From NCBI RefSeq assembly GCF_001632365.1, contig NW_024468554.1:163199-227198 (forward strand): a stretch of DNA of 64,000 nt, written 5' to 3'. Source of the DNA: Laetiporus sulphureus 93-53. Taxonomy: Eukaryota; Basidiomycota; Agaricomycetes; Polyporales; Laetiporaceae. The position numbers and the translations under genes were made by a program. Each line of letters starts with the position of its first letter. The first letter of the stretch is position 1. The notes under the pieces were generated by a model. That model was given only the letters and a program-made list of their open reading frames with translations. It ran no database searches and was not told where the DNA came from. This document shows, piece by piece, positions 34,999 through 47,226 of this stretch.

Positions 34999-36740
34999 AT
35001 GGCTCCGGAGACAGAGGTCAACGTCCTGAGCGCATTTCGCTCGGACGTCCAGACAATACGTTATTCAGAGCGTACGTCATTGACTGTGCTTGAAGCGGTC
35101 CTGCTCATTAGGATTGCAGTGGCGTCCAGTTCCATCATAATCTTCGACCATTGTGGGTGTCCTTATTCACGTTTCCTCTGCAATTCGCGATAGTTGACAT
35201 TCAACTCGTGCGACCTCCAGTGCTCACGTTGGATCAAGAGGTAAGAGCAGAATCTCAAGGTATCGTGCCAACCACTGATATACTCGATGCAAAGTACGAC
35301 TTGATTTGGGTACGTTGCTGAGAAACGGCTTTGCATCAAGACATTGACTGTATACAGAGTTCGCCATGGTCTATAGGGAAATGCCTGTTTCTCTTTGTGA
35401 GCCGCAGCATGTGCGATAAACCATCGGGCAGACTGAATAAGCGCTTCGCAGAATCGTTATTACACGCTCATTACCATGATGTACGTGCAGCGGAATTGAA
35501 GTGCACGCACATCGTCATTGCTGATTCCATGCTCATAGTTTCAATAACTACGGCAAGTCCGGTCCAGAATCCAGATCGTACATTTTCTCCATGATAACAA
35601 TGTCACCGCTGTGCAGCCCTCTTCAGTCCGAATATCTCAGATTACGTGAGTGGAAGTTATACTGTAATGTGCCAAATGATTGACAGAGTTCGCAGTTGTA
35701 GGTTGCTTTCGCACATTTTCTGAGGTCGGTCGCGCTTACATGATCGCCTCAGCTGTAAATTCCCCTTCAGACGTTCTAAGCTTCGCTTACTAAAACAGAA
35801 ACAGGTCTTCATTGGTATAGGTGGCAGGGTTGGACAGGAGTAATATCATTCGTGGTAGCTGAACGTAGGCACCCAGATGGCCGTGGCCGCATTGCTCAGC
35901 TCACATACCGGATTTTTCTAGTCATTCTCCAGCTTCGCCTCTACGCCTTATACTTCCTGGACAAGAGAATCCTCGTTTTCATGGCTACCACTTCATTGAT
36001 CGCCGCTGCAGCCTCCGCCGCCGTCATGGGCTCCGTGCTATCCAAGATCAAAGGTGACGATCAGTGGAGTCTGATCGATCTATACTGACGATCGCCACAG
36101 CTACTGCCCATATGTTCCCAGACCACCCATTCTGCGTTGCGACGGGGATATCCAACCATTTCTACGCGTTCTGGATACCGATGCTAGTATCGGAGAGCGT
36201 GCTCTGCGGGCTTGCGCTCGCGCGGTTCGCACAGACGCATCGCAGGGGATCAACGCTGTTCCAGACCGGCAAGCGGCTCGTCGAGAGCCTGATCCGCGAC
36301 TCAGTGTTTTACTTCGTCGTGTGAGTGCCCTCGTCAATTTCATTCTTAATCCTTACTGATGCTGGCCATGGCAGGATGTTCGCAACGTATCTTGCCAACG
36401 CCATCGTCTTCATTGTCGGAAACGTGCGTAGCAATGCCTCTCGGAGATGCGTTTTTGCTGACGTGCAACGCAGGCGACAGAGGTCGAGATACCGGTCGGG
36501 TTCTCCGTCGCGTTGTCCTGCGTGCTGGGCAACCGCCTCTGCCTAAATGTCCGCGGCATGATACGCAGGGAGCAGTCGGTACCGTCATCCGAGTACGAGG
36601 ACGAATACGAGGACCAGTCGTGGCTCCCGGAGGAGATGCAGGAAACCCCGGTCTACAGTATCGAGGCGGGTTCGCACTTGTCCGATGTCGAGCTCAGGGA
36701 GCTCCGGGCGATACGCCCAGATCAAGCAGCAACAGTATGA
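34999..36740 (+). CDS. DUF6533-type seven-helix membrane protein (copy 2)
   Basis: Seen: ATG at 34999 (MAPETEVNVLSAFRSDV), then exons reading IAVASSSIIIFDH, LLTLDQE, YDLIW, SSPWSIGKCLFLF and NRYYTLITM. This is the DUF6533 signature in order, broken by many short introns. Later exons give LRLYALYFLDKRILVF (about 35930-35980), HFYAFWIPMLVSESVLCGLAL (about 36150-36220), ATYLANAIVFIVGN and an acidic tail ending at TGA 36740. The first junction is unresolved: a GC donor (GCGTAC, giving YSEIAVAS) fits the family better than the nearby GT donor, which breaks frame. Function unknown. It is related to the genes at 9904-11785 and 55004-56856. Confidence 0.78.
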
Positions 36741-38614
<1,874 letters not shown>

Positions 38615-39164
38615 GTTGACGATCTAAGAATGAGGATGAGGAGCGTGATAGATTTCGAGACGTTGGACTGTGCTGCTTGCGGTGAGTCGAGGAGAGTGAC
38701 GGTGATCAACGAGTGCGGGGCGAGACGTTTGGATGCAATGGGCCGGTCCGGCTGGACTTCTATCCCCGCATCTTATCTTATCTCCCGTAGACAGTTTAGT
38801 CCAATCTAATCTCATCTAACCCTCTCAATTCTTGTGGCCGCGGTCACCCTTAGACGGTCCGGTTCGAACATGCAGCACCTCCGACTTAGAGCGTAGATCA
38901 AGGTAGTAAGCTTCCATAAGCATTTATATCCCGACTTTCAGTTATATTGGTTTTCGAAGGTGAATCACATCCAGTACATAACAAGGGGCAACGACTTCAA
39001 GTTGAAGGAATGACACAAGTCGAAGGGATGACGTAGAAGGCAGCGGACCTGGCAGAATAGGATGAAGAGACTTTGGAGGTCGTACTGAGAGTCCCTCATA
39101 CTACGATGCAATGCATCAACGCAAACAATAGTTACAACAATTTCAAAAATGTCACAGCAGCACC
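38615..39164. other. TPI promoter region and F-box B 3' flank
   Basis: 550 bp upstream of triosephosphate isomerase. No clear TATA box was found; a run of tctaatctcatctaaccctc lies near 38808. No gene seen. Confidence 0.5.
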
Positions 39165-40766
39165 CTACCAGTCGCCCATGGTAAAAAGATCGTGATGACG
39201 GGCAAGCCACTCCCAGTCGGCGCATTGAAAATCTTCCTTGATCCTAAATTTGACTTTCTTACGTGACCAGAGAGGTAGCGGCGTGATATCGTCCGTCGTC
39301 CGGTCAATTTCCGTGATGATGAAGGATTCAACGACCATTTTCATGCTCTGAGTCTCGAAGAGCAGCTTTCTGACAAAACTGGGAGGCCAATCGCCTTTCC
39401 AGTGTGTATATGTTATCTTAGGACGTTGAGTCCACTAGAAGTGTCTTCAATCAGAAAGGTGCCCCAACTGCGAGGATCATGACACAACTCACTAATTCGA
39501 ACCATGTGTCGGCGTCTATGTCCACCTTTTTAAAGTAGGTATACAAGCGTAAGGCGACAAGATCTCGGGGCAACGACCGCTGGAGAACTGAATGATCATG
39601 AAACGTAAAGGGAGACCCCTGGATGATGTCCAGACCGAGGACTTCGAGGCTGCGGGACGTGGATATCACGTCGAGCAAAGGCTGCATAAATTTCCAGTCG
39701 AGATCGACCAGAGATATATCCAGCCGTCGCAGATTCTTCTTGCATCGTAGGAAATTGGCGAGTATGGGTATGTCGTCAGGATCCAGCTTACCGAAGAGCA
39801 CTTTGAATGACGTCAAAGATGGCAGGGCGGACAGGTTGGTTTTCATTGTACGTTTGATGGGAAGGGGCTTATTATGATACGACTGCAAGACGCACAAGGA
39901 CTCCAGCCGTGCACCCTGCTGAAACAGGATGTCCAGGTTGTCTAAACTGCACGGTGGCGTCAGGGTGAGCTCCGTCAAATCACGCAGCACGTGATCAGGA
40001 GTGTTCCAAATCAGAGAGGCGGGGATGGAAAGTTCTCTGAGCCTCTTCCCGTCAGACGACAGATAGCCATCAAAATCTGAATTGGGGTTCATTAGGTCAT
40101 AATTATCTTCATCGTCGTCCGCCGACAGGCGGATCACTTCCAAATGTGTGAAACGATTCAGGCATTGCTCAGGGTCGATAGGCCAACTGCTCCAAGATTT
40201 ATCAGCACACTCTCATTGAATAAGTAATGCCTGAAAAGATACGCACGGTAGAGATACTTCGCGCAAATGTGGACATGATTCAAGCAGCGCATCTAAGAAC
40301 TCCATTGACGGGAGGGGGTTTTCCCCGTACCAATGCACTAAGCGCAGATTTGGCAGAGACCTAACCATTTCTGTCAACATATCTGAAATTTCTGTTGGCC
40401 ATTGCAGAACAAGAAAGGGGGAAAAGGCACACTTCTATCCACAATGGCGTATCGTTCCAGCGAGGACGCCACAATGTACAGACTCCGGACGAAGCTTGCA
40501 AAAGTGCGATTGCGGATGATGTGCATGAATATGCTCCAGTTTCGGTCAGCGTTCTCCTCGACGCAGTCAGCATCTGTCTTGAAATGATCTGATCGGCCCC
40601 AACGTCCAATCTCAAGGTGAAGAGCCGCAAAGACAGACGGAGCCGTAGTTTGGTAGAAAATCCTGGAGACGAAGAGCGCCGTCCATTTGTCCTTGCGAGG
40701 TAGGTATGTTATGATTTTGTGCAAGATCTCTAGAGGAAACCCAGCAGGTTGTGTGTTCGCATTCAT
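39165..40766 (-). CDS. F-box protein B with LRR-like repeats
   Basis: Seen: four exons, 40766-40433, 40391-40247, 40186-39493 and 39434-39165. They total 1443 nt and 480 residues. The N-terminal F-box is FPLEILHKIITYLPRKDKWTA; the ATG at 40766 gives MNANTQPAG. The LRR-like middle includes SCPHLREVSLP and LRRLDISLVDLDWKFMQPLL. The C-terminus reads DWEWLARHHDLFTMGDW, parallel to DWEWLARHHEIVVE in F-box A. The three introns fall at equivalent places in the two proteins. Family knowledge: presumed SCF ubiquitin-ligase substrate adaptor. It is transcribed divergently from glycyl-tRNA synthetase, sharing a 350-bp promoter region. Confidence 0.87.
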
Positions 40767-41116
40767 CGCGACTTTCACGACCTGAGAGTCGACTATCGGA
40801 TGACAGTGGCGTTTAAGCGTGTTTGATCGATTTGAGAGGTGGCCGTCGATTTCGAGCGCTAGCAGAATCTCAGTCACGTGCACCGCGACTGCCCGCGATC
40901 AAGCGCTCAGTTTCAAAGCGGGCCTCTCTCGTCTCTTTTCTCTCGTGCGCTCATCCTCTCGTACGCGATCTTCTGCGCCTCCTCGCTGCCTCGCACAGCA
41001 CACAACATTTTCTGAAGGTCCAGATAACTGTACGTTTTTCAACCCTCATCGATGGCGCGGTGTTCCTGAACTAAGCAATCGAGTCAGATCTACAAGTTCC
41101 GTTAGACGCATAGTGT
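40767..41116. promoter_or_regulatory. Divergent promoter region, F-box B and GRS1
   Basis: 350 bp between two divergent ATGs. A CT-rich run (about 40918-40960) precedes the synthetase gene. No clear TATA box, as expected for a housekeeping gene. Confidence 0.5.
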
Positions 41117-44060
41117 ATGCGCTTTTGCCGCATACGACCAGCTATCCTTCATCATTGTACGATACCCCGCCAGTTCATCCGTCAAAACTACTCTCGCATG
41201 GCCGATACCCCGGTGAACAGGACGGCACACCCGTTTGACAAGGCGCGTCTCGAGGCGCTGCTAAATCGCAGGTTCTTCTACGCTCCTGCTTTCGAGATCT
41301 ACGGCGGTGAGTTTTCGTGTTGTCTGGGATCTCATGTGGGGAGGACGCAAGGATAGCAGGATGTGATGGGAATTGATGCCTGATTCGATGGAGATGCAGA
41401 TTTAGCAAAATGCATCCGTCGGTTCCAGTGCAGTCACACATGTTCCTCCCTTGTGGTTGGCACCTCTTTGCCAGTCTCCAGAGCGCTGACCAGCTGCTGA
41501 CTAGGCATCGCTGGTCTCTACGACTATGGTCCGCCGGGCTCGTCGCTGCAGAGCAACATCATTACAGAATGGCGGAAACACTTTATCATCGAGGAGCACA
41601 TGCTGGAGCTGGACACGACCATCATGACTCCATCGCCCGTCTTCGAGACATCCGGCCACGTCGCACGCTTTGCGGACTGGATGGTGAAAGACGTCAAGAC
41701 GGGCGAGGTGCTCCGCGCTGATCATCTCGTCAAGAATGTGCTCTCCGCGCGATTGGAGAGCGACAAGGAGGCGCGTGGCCTCGCAGCGCAGCCACTACCG
41801 GAAGATGAGAAGGCGAAGAAGAAGGTTAAAAAGGACAAGACAAAGGCCGCTCTCGTGCAGCTTCCCGACGAGGTGGCGGCGGAGTACGAACGCATCCTGG
41901 CGCAGGTGGGTTCTGCAGATCATCCGCTTGAACGATGTCGACTCGAGCAATCATATCTTGTAGTTGGACAACTACTCCGGACCCGAGCTCGGTGAGCTAT
42001 GCCGGAAGTACAAGATCACCAATCCGGAGACGGACAACGAGGTCTCCGAGCCGCAACTTTTTAACCTAATGTTCGCGAGCAGCATCGGTCCTACCGGCCA
42101 ACATCCAGGGTGAGTCCTTCGTCCAATCGCCAGCGAGACATATCGACAATGCTCCCGCCAGCTACCTCCGACCCGAAACTGCGCAAGGCCACTTCCTGAA
42201 CTTCTCGCGCCTTCTCGAGTTCAACAACGGACGCGTGCCATTCGCATCTGCGCAGATCGGAAGATCATTCCGGAACGAGATCTCGCCGCGCGCCGGCCTC
42301 CTGCGCGTGCGCGAGTTCACGATGGCGGAGATCGAGCACTACGTCGACCCGGAGGATAAGCGGCATGCACGGTTCAGCGAGGTGCGCGACGTCGTACTCG
42401 ACCTGCTTGATCGGCACGTGCAGGTGTCTGGCAGCACGCGGACGACGAAGATGCCCGTTGGCGAGGCGGTCGAGCAGGGCATCATCGCGAACGAGACGCT
42501 AGGCTACTTTATCGCGCGCATCTACCTCTTCCTCGTGAAGGTCGGTATCAACCCCGCGCGGCTGCGCTTCCGGCAGCACATGAAGAACGAGATGGCGCAT
42601 TATGCGACGGACTGTTGGGACGCGGAGATCGAGAACTCGACGGGCTGGACGGAGTGCGTAGGCTGTGCAGACCGCGCGGCGTTTGACCTATCAGTACACT
42701 CGGCCAGGACGGGCCACCCGCTCATCGTACGCCAGGCACTCAAGGAGCCGATCGTGATGGAGAAGGAGGTGCCCGAGTTCAACAAGAAGATGCTCGGGAA
42801 GACGTTCGGCAGGGACTCGGCGGTGATCCAGGGCATCGTGGGCGAGATGGACGAGGCACATTTACTCAGGCTCAAGGGCGAGCTGGCACAAGGGTAAGGC
42901 GTTGTCTGCCAAGCTGACACACCGTGCGGCGTTTCGCTCACACGACCTGCAGGGCCGCGAAAATTGTATCGTCGGATGGCAGGGAGTTCACGCTGAGCCC
43001 TGATCTGCTGACGATCGAACGGAAGACGTTGAAGCAGTCGAGTGGGTGTTGCGCCTCGTTTGCTGCTGCGTGCCATCATCATCTGACCCATCGTCAATAT
43101 ATAATGTAGTCAGGGAATTTACGCCCAACGTCATCGAACCTTCCTTCGGGCTCGGTCGCATTCTATACACGCTGCTGGAACACAGTTTTTGGAGTCGAGA
43201 ACAGGACGTCGAGCGTGGGGTGCGCGTCTTTCACCTTCCCATGAGCTCACGCGTGCATGCATGGTACTGACTTGACTTGGGTTGGTCGCGTAATCGCGTA
43301 ATCACCCCCACCCCAATGGCCCGCTTAGGTGCTCTCGCTGCCTACGGTCGTAGCTCCCACCAAGGTTCTCATCGTGCCGCTGAGCGCAAAAGAAGAGTTT
43401 AGCCCGCTCGTTCAGGAAGTCTGTGAGTTTGTTCGCCGTGTCAGCTGTGCATCCCGCGCGCACGCACGCATGCAGCATGTTGGTCTCGCGACACACACAC
43501 TAACATGGGAGTTGCCTCGCAGCGCTGAAGTTACGCCGGGCGGGCGTGTATTCCCGCGTCGACGATTCAAATACGTCGATTGGCAAGCGCTACGCGCGGA
43601 ACGACGAGCTGGGCACCCCGTTCGGCCTGACGCTCGACTTTGCCTGTGAGTTCCCCACCCCTTCTTTATCTGCACGTTTTGCCTGCTCGCTGCTGCTGAA
43701 CTCCACTCCGCTCTCGTCTAGCCCTGCAAAATCGCACGATGACGCTACGGTGAGTGGTCGCGCTTGCACTCGCACCTGCACCGTAGTCAGCTGCGCGCGA
43801 AAGAGAGCCCTCGTTCCGCGACGCGCGGCGCGCTGCGTGGGGCTCTCTTTGACTCGCACTCCGGCTCCCGATCGGTTGCTGATGCTGGTAGACCGCCTGA
43901 CCTGACCTCCTCTCACAGGGAACGCGACACGACCGGCCAACTGATAGGTCCCATCGACGAGGTGATCGCGACCGTCATCGAGCTCGTGAACGGCAACATC
44001 GACTGGGCAGAGGCCTGCCAAAGACTGCCCGCATACGAGGGCGTGCAGGCGGTGGAGTGA
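41117..44060 (+). CDS. GRS1: Glycyl-tRNA synthetase, probably dual targeted
   Basis: Seen: ten exons. Exon 1 ends at 41306; the others are 41505-41905, 41964-42109, 42162-42893, 42953-43041, 43110-43219, 43329-43422, 43523-43645, 43722-43749 and 43919-44060. From ATG 41198 (MADTPVN) the protein has 657 residues. Class II motifs: [42 protein letters not shown] and [13 protein letters not shown]; the C-terminal anticodon-binding domain includes [21 protein letters not shown]. An in-frame upstream ATG at 41117 adds 27 residues ([15 protein letters not shown]...RQNYSR), arginine-rich and free of acids, a typical mitochondrial presequence. Family knowledge: fungi commonly make both forms from one gene. 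A Lys-rich insert ([12 protein letters not shown]) is typical of eukaryotic enzymes. Confidence 0.96.
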
Positions 44061-46705
44061 TCATTATCTCGCACAAGCACCAAACACACGCTTTTCGTTT
44101 CGTGCGTTTGATCTGATCACGCATATACATTGCACTGGGGCTTGCAGGGAAGTAAGATTCATAAAGGCCGTGAGTAGTTACACATCACGAATTGAACGCA
44201 GACTACACTAGCACCGATCGTTGCCCATATGTATGGCCGGCTGCGCGCGCGCGCGCACGCAAGGCCGCCGCCGAGATAAGCAGGCTGAGAGCTTTCCCCA
44301 TTTACATTGACGGTGGCAGCGATGGCGTGTCGGGTGCCGGTGAGGTTCAGCTCTAGCTCAGGGATGGCGAGCATGGCATGGCACGGCACGCTCGGGGGAA
44401 GAAGCCGCTGATACGATACTGTATGCATACGCAGGAAGAGGACGTACCGGAAAAGGAAGGGCGGGCCCGGGGGAGAGGGTGTTTCACGTCTCAGGCCCGT
44501 GTCATCGTCATCGCATCATGCAAGTTCGCCATCCGACGCGCTGCATGACGACGTCGCGCGCGCGAGCGGCGTTGCGCGGAAACGTCGTTTGTACGGATAT
44601 ACGCCATAGGTGTGCGCACGCCGGGAATCGGGTTTATTAGTGGTGGTGGTGGGATGCTTTGTTTGGCACGCACGCGCGAGGCTGCGAGGTCCCTCGGTGG
44701 CGTTGGGGCAGTAGCAAGCACGCACGCACGCGTCCGTTTGTCCGTCCGTCCGTCCAGACCAGACGGCGAATCCGACCGGGGGAGCTGCGGCAGAAGCGGC
44801 CCCGGGAGATGTCCATGTCCATGTCAACATGAGACGATGGGAAGACAGCGAAGTGCTGCCAGTGCGTGAGCAGCAGACTCCACTCGAGAGAGAGAGAGAT
44901 CTGGCTTTTCATACCAACACAGCCTCCGAGAACGTCCGACGGCGCGTGCCGCCTCGAGTTTGTCGTACACGCGCCGCGGAGGTGAGTTTGCACGTCAGCA
45001 GACTGCCAGCGGGGTGTTTGTGTGAGGCGAGGTAAGCGGCCGTGTGCGTGGGACTGGGACTGGGACGCGCAGGGCTGCTGCTGAGAAGTGCACGCTGTGC
45101 AGAGCGAGAGGGACGGGTGGCGGCGAGTAGCCGTGATCGCGTCTGGTTGGCCGCCCGGCAAATATGGATGGGGCTGGCAGGCGGAAAGTAGCGGCGCGGA
45201 GTGCGGCCAAGCCAGTGATCAGACTTCGATTGAGTTTGCGTCGGATGCTTGCGACGCGCGGAGGCGTGCGAGGCCGTGGGCTCGCCATCAGTACTCAGTC
45301 TGCGGCGCGCGCGGGCGTCATGATGGGTGTGCGCGCTCCCAGGAACACAGAGTCCGACCCGACAATGACGCGGGGTTGGCTTCGCTCGTCCCCGCGGAAA
45401 AGAAGGACGGGGAAGAAGGCGCATCGGTATCGAGGTGGCACCACGCGAAAGTGCAGTGTGCGCCGGAGAAGGCGCGATAGACGATGGTGGGCTGCGGCTG
45501 CGCGCAGCGAGGCATGCGAAGGGCGGCCGGTGAGGAGCACAGGGGTAGGGTGGGATGGGATGGGGTGGAGTAGTGGAGACAAGCCATGTAATATCGACAA
45601 TGTCGTCGGATTAACTGGACGATGTGGACGATGAAGATGGGAAGGAAGCCGCATTGCGCATTGTTAGGGTAGGCTTCGCAGCGGGATCGCGGGTGTTCGA
45701 GCTTCGAGCTTCGCATGCCCAGCAACCACACCATGAATCATGAATGTGAATCTGCGGAGCGAGGTCTTCTGGGTGCGACAGGTGCCGCTGAATTGGCCAA
45801 ACGGGCTGCTCGTTCCGCGCGCGCTCGTGCGCGTGTGTGGCAGGTGACTGGGCAGGCTGATTTGGGGCGAGGGAGGGGGTGCGAAGCGCGAAGGAAGGGG
45901 TACTGAGCCTGGACTTGGACTGTGCTATACCGGGGACGCGATTGAGTTGCGCAGTGGCGCCCTGAGGTTCAGGCTGGCCTGGGCGGGTGCGAGAAAGAGG
46001 CAACCCCGCGTACGTGTGTGCAACAAGAGCGAGTGCTTGCGGCGCAGGGAGCAGCAGCGGCGGCAGGGAGTTCCCATGAACGTGCACGGCGTGCTGGGAG
46101 AGGGTGGCGTTGACGGCAGAGACGCGGGAGGGAAGGGTCTTATGACAGGCAACGCGCATTTCCCCAATGGCCGTGGCGTGGGTGAGCGAGCTGGGATGAA
46201 TGGGAATGGATCGCGGGGGTGATGCGTCCGAGAGGGATGCGCGATCCGGTCGGGAAGGGTCATCATACTGAGAAGAGGTGAGCTCTAGATTCGTGTTGTC
46301 ATCATTCAATCGCGCGCAGAGGATATCGGAATCTAGCAACGAGGCAGGGTGCGGCAGGAAATATTAGTGAACGTCTTATCGAAACGCCCGACCCTTGTTG
46401 GGCCGCGCGATTGGCCAGATGTCGCCCCGATTTGCACGTCCCAAATGTATACGCCGACTCGCTTCCCTCCCTCTCTCGCTCTGGGCCCTCCTCCATATAA
46501 AGTCTGCCTTCCCCGTCCTCTCCCTCCCTCCTCCCATCCAACGCGCTGCACACGCGCCGCCACTCTCTCCTTCCGTCCGTCCGACATTGGCTTGTCGTGA
46601 GACTCTTATTTCGCGCTTTCCTTGCGCCCACACGCGCCGCAGCTGCACCGCCTCCGATCCGCTTCCGAGTCCGCGGCACGTCCGTCCCGAACCGCCAGAG
46701 AAATC
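44061..46705. other. GC-rich, microsatellite-bearing gene-poor region (left part)
   Basis: Many overlapping frames arise from high GC, but none shows a family motif. Simple repeats: (GC)n near 44245-44258, CACG-type repeats near 44717-44731 and a GTCC tetramer array near 44737-44755. Short G-rich and CpG-rich stretches are frequent. The right end carries the promoter of the small gene at 46706. Confidence 0.55.
46495..46502 (+). promoter_or_regulatory. TATA box with downstream pyrimidine tract
   Basis: ctccatataaag lies about 204-211 bp upstream of ATG 46706. It is followed by a strong CT tract (46506-46545), the classical layout of highly expressed fungal genes. This supports the small downstream gene being real. 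Confidence 0.5.
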
Positions 46706-47226
46706 ATGTCGCAAATACAAAAGTCCAGCTCCTCGTCCGCATCCTCCGCCGCGAGCATCCCGCCGGAGCACATCATCGCCCTCCCCAGCCTCTCCTGCCA
46801 GCTGTCCTCCCTCCCCGCCGCCAAGAGCATCGACAGCGTCTCCCTCCACCCGACCTCCATGTCCGCACAGCGCGCCGCGGAGAGCGAAGCGAAGGTAATT
46901 AACACCCGATTGACTGCCCGCCTCGCCCTCGAAAACACGCCGTAATGCATCCTTGTTGCTCGCAGCTGCGCAAGCTTCTTTCGAAAAACGGGGCGCCGCA
47001 ATCGGGCGCGTCGTCAACAACGTACGCGTCGCATGTCAGTCTCGCCCATCTCTCGCTCTCACGCTCGACACTGATCTCGCTCGTCCTGTTGCAGCCACAT
47101 GCGCGCGATCCGGCGTCCGGCTCGCCTCCGCTCATGATGCGGAAACCGGTGAGTCGCGCGGCACGCTCTCTCGTCGTGCACCTTCCTGACGCGCTGCGCC
47201 GACAGGTGAAGAAAGTCCACGCTTAG
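46706..47226 (+). CDS. Small hypothetical protein, 110 residues, four exons
   Basis: I do not recognise the family. Seen: exons 46706-46894, 46966-47034, 47095-47148 and 47206-47226 (333 nt), three GT-AG introns all in phase 0, with donors GTAATT, GTCAGT and GTGAGT. The protein starts MSQIQKSSSSSASSAAS, has a serine-rich N-terminus, a central LRKLLSKNGAPQSGAS and a basic end MMRKPVKKVHA. No signal peptide or membrane helix. A clear TATA plus pyrimidine tract lies upstream. It sits alone in a 7-kb gene-poor GC-rich stretch. The model rests on splice signals and an open frame only; an alternative donor at 47022 would give a different, shorter C-terminus. Confidence 0.5.

Noticed and set aside
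45611..46339. A 242-codon minus-strand frame in the GC-rich region
   Set aside because: Low-complexity Ser/Pro/Arg frame typical of GC-rich non-coding DNA, without splice partners or motifs.
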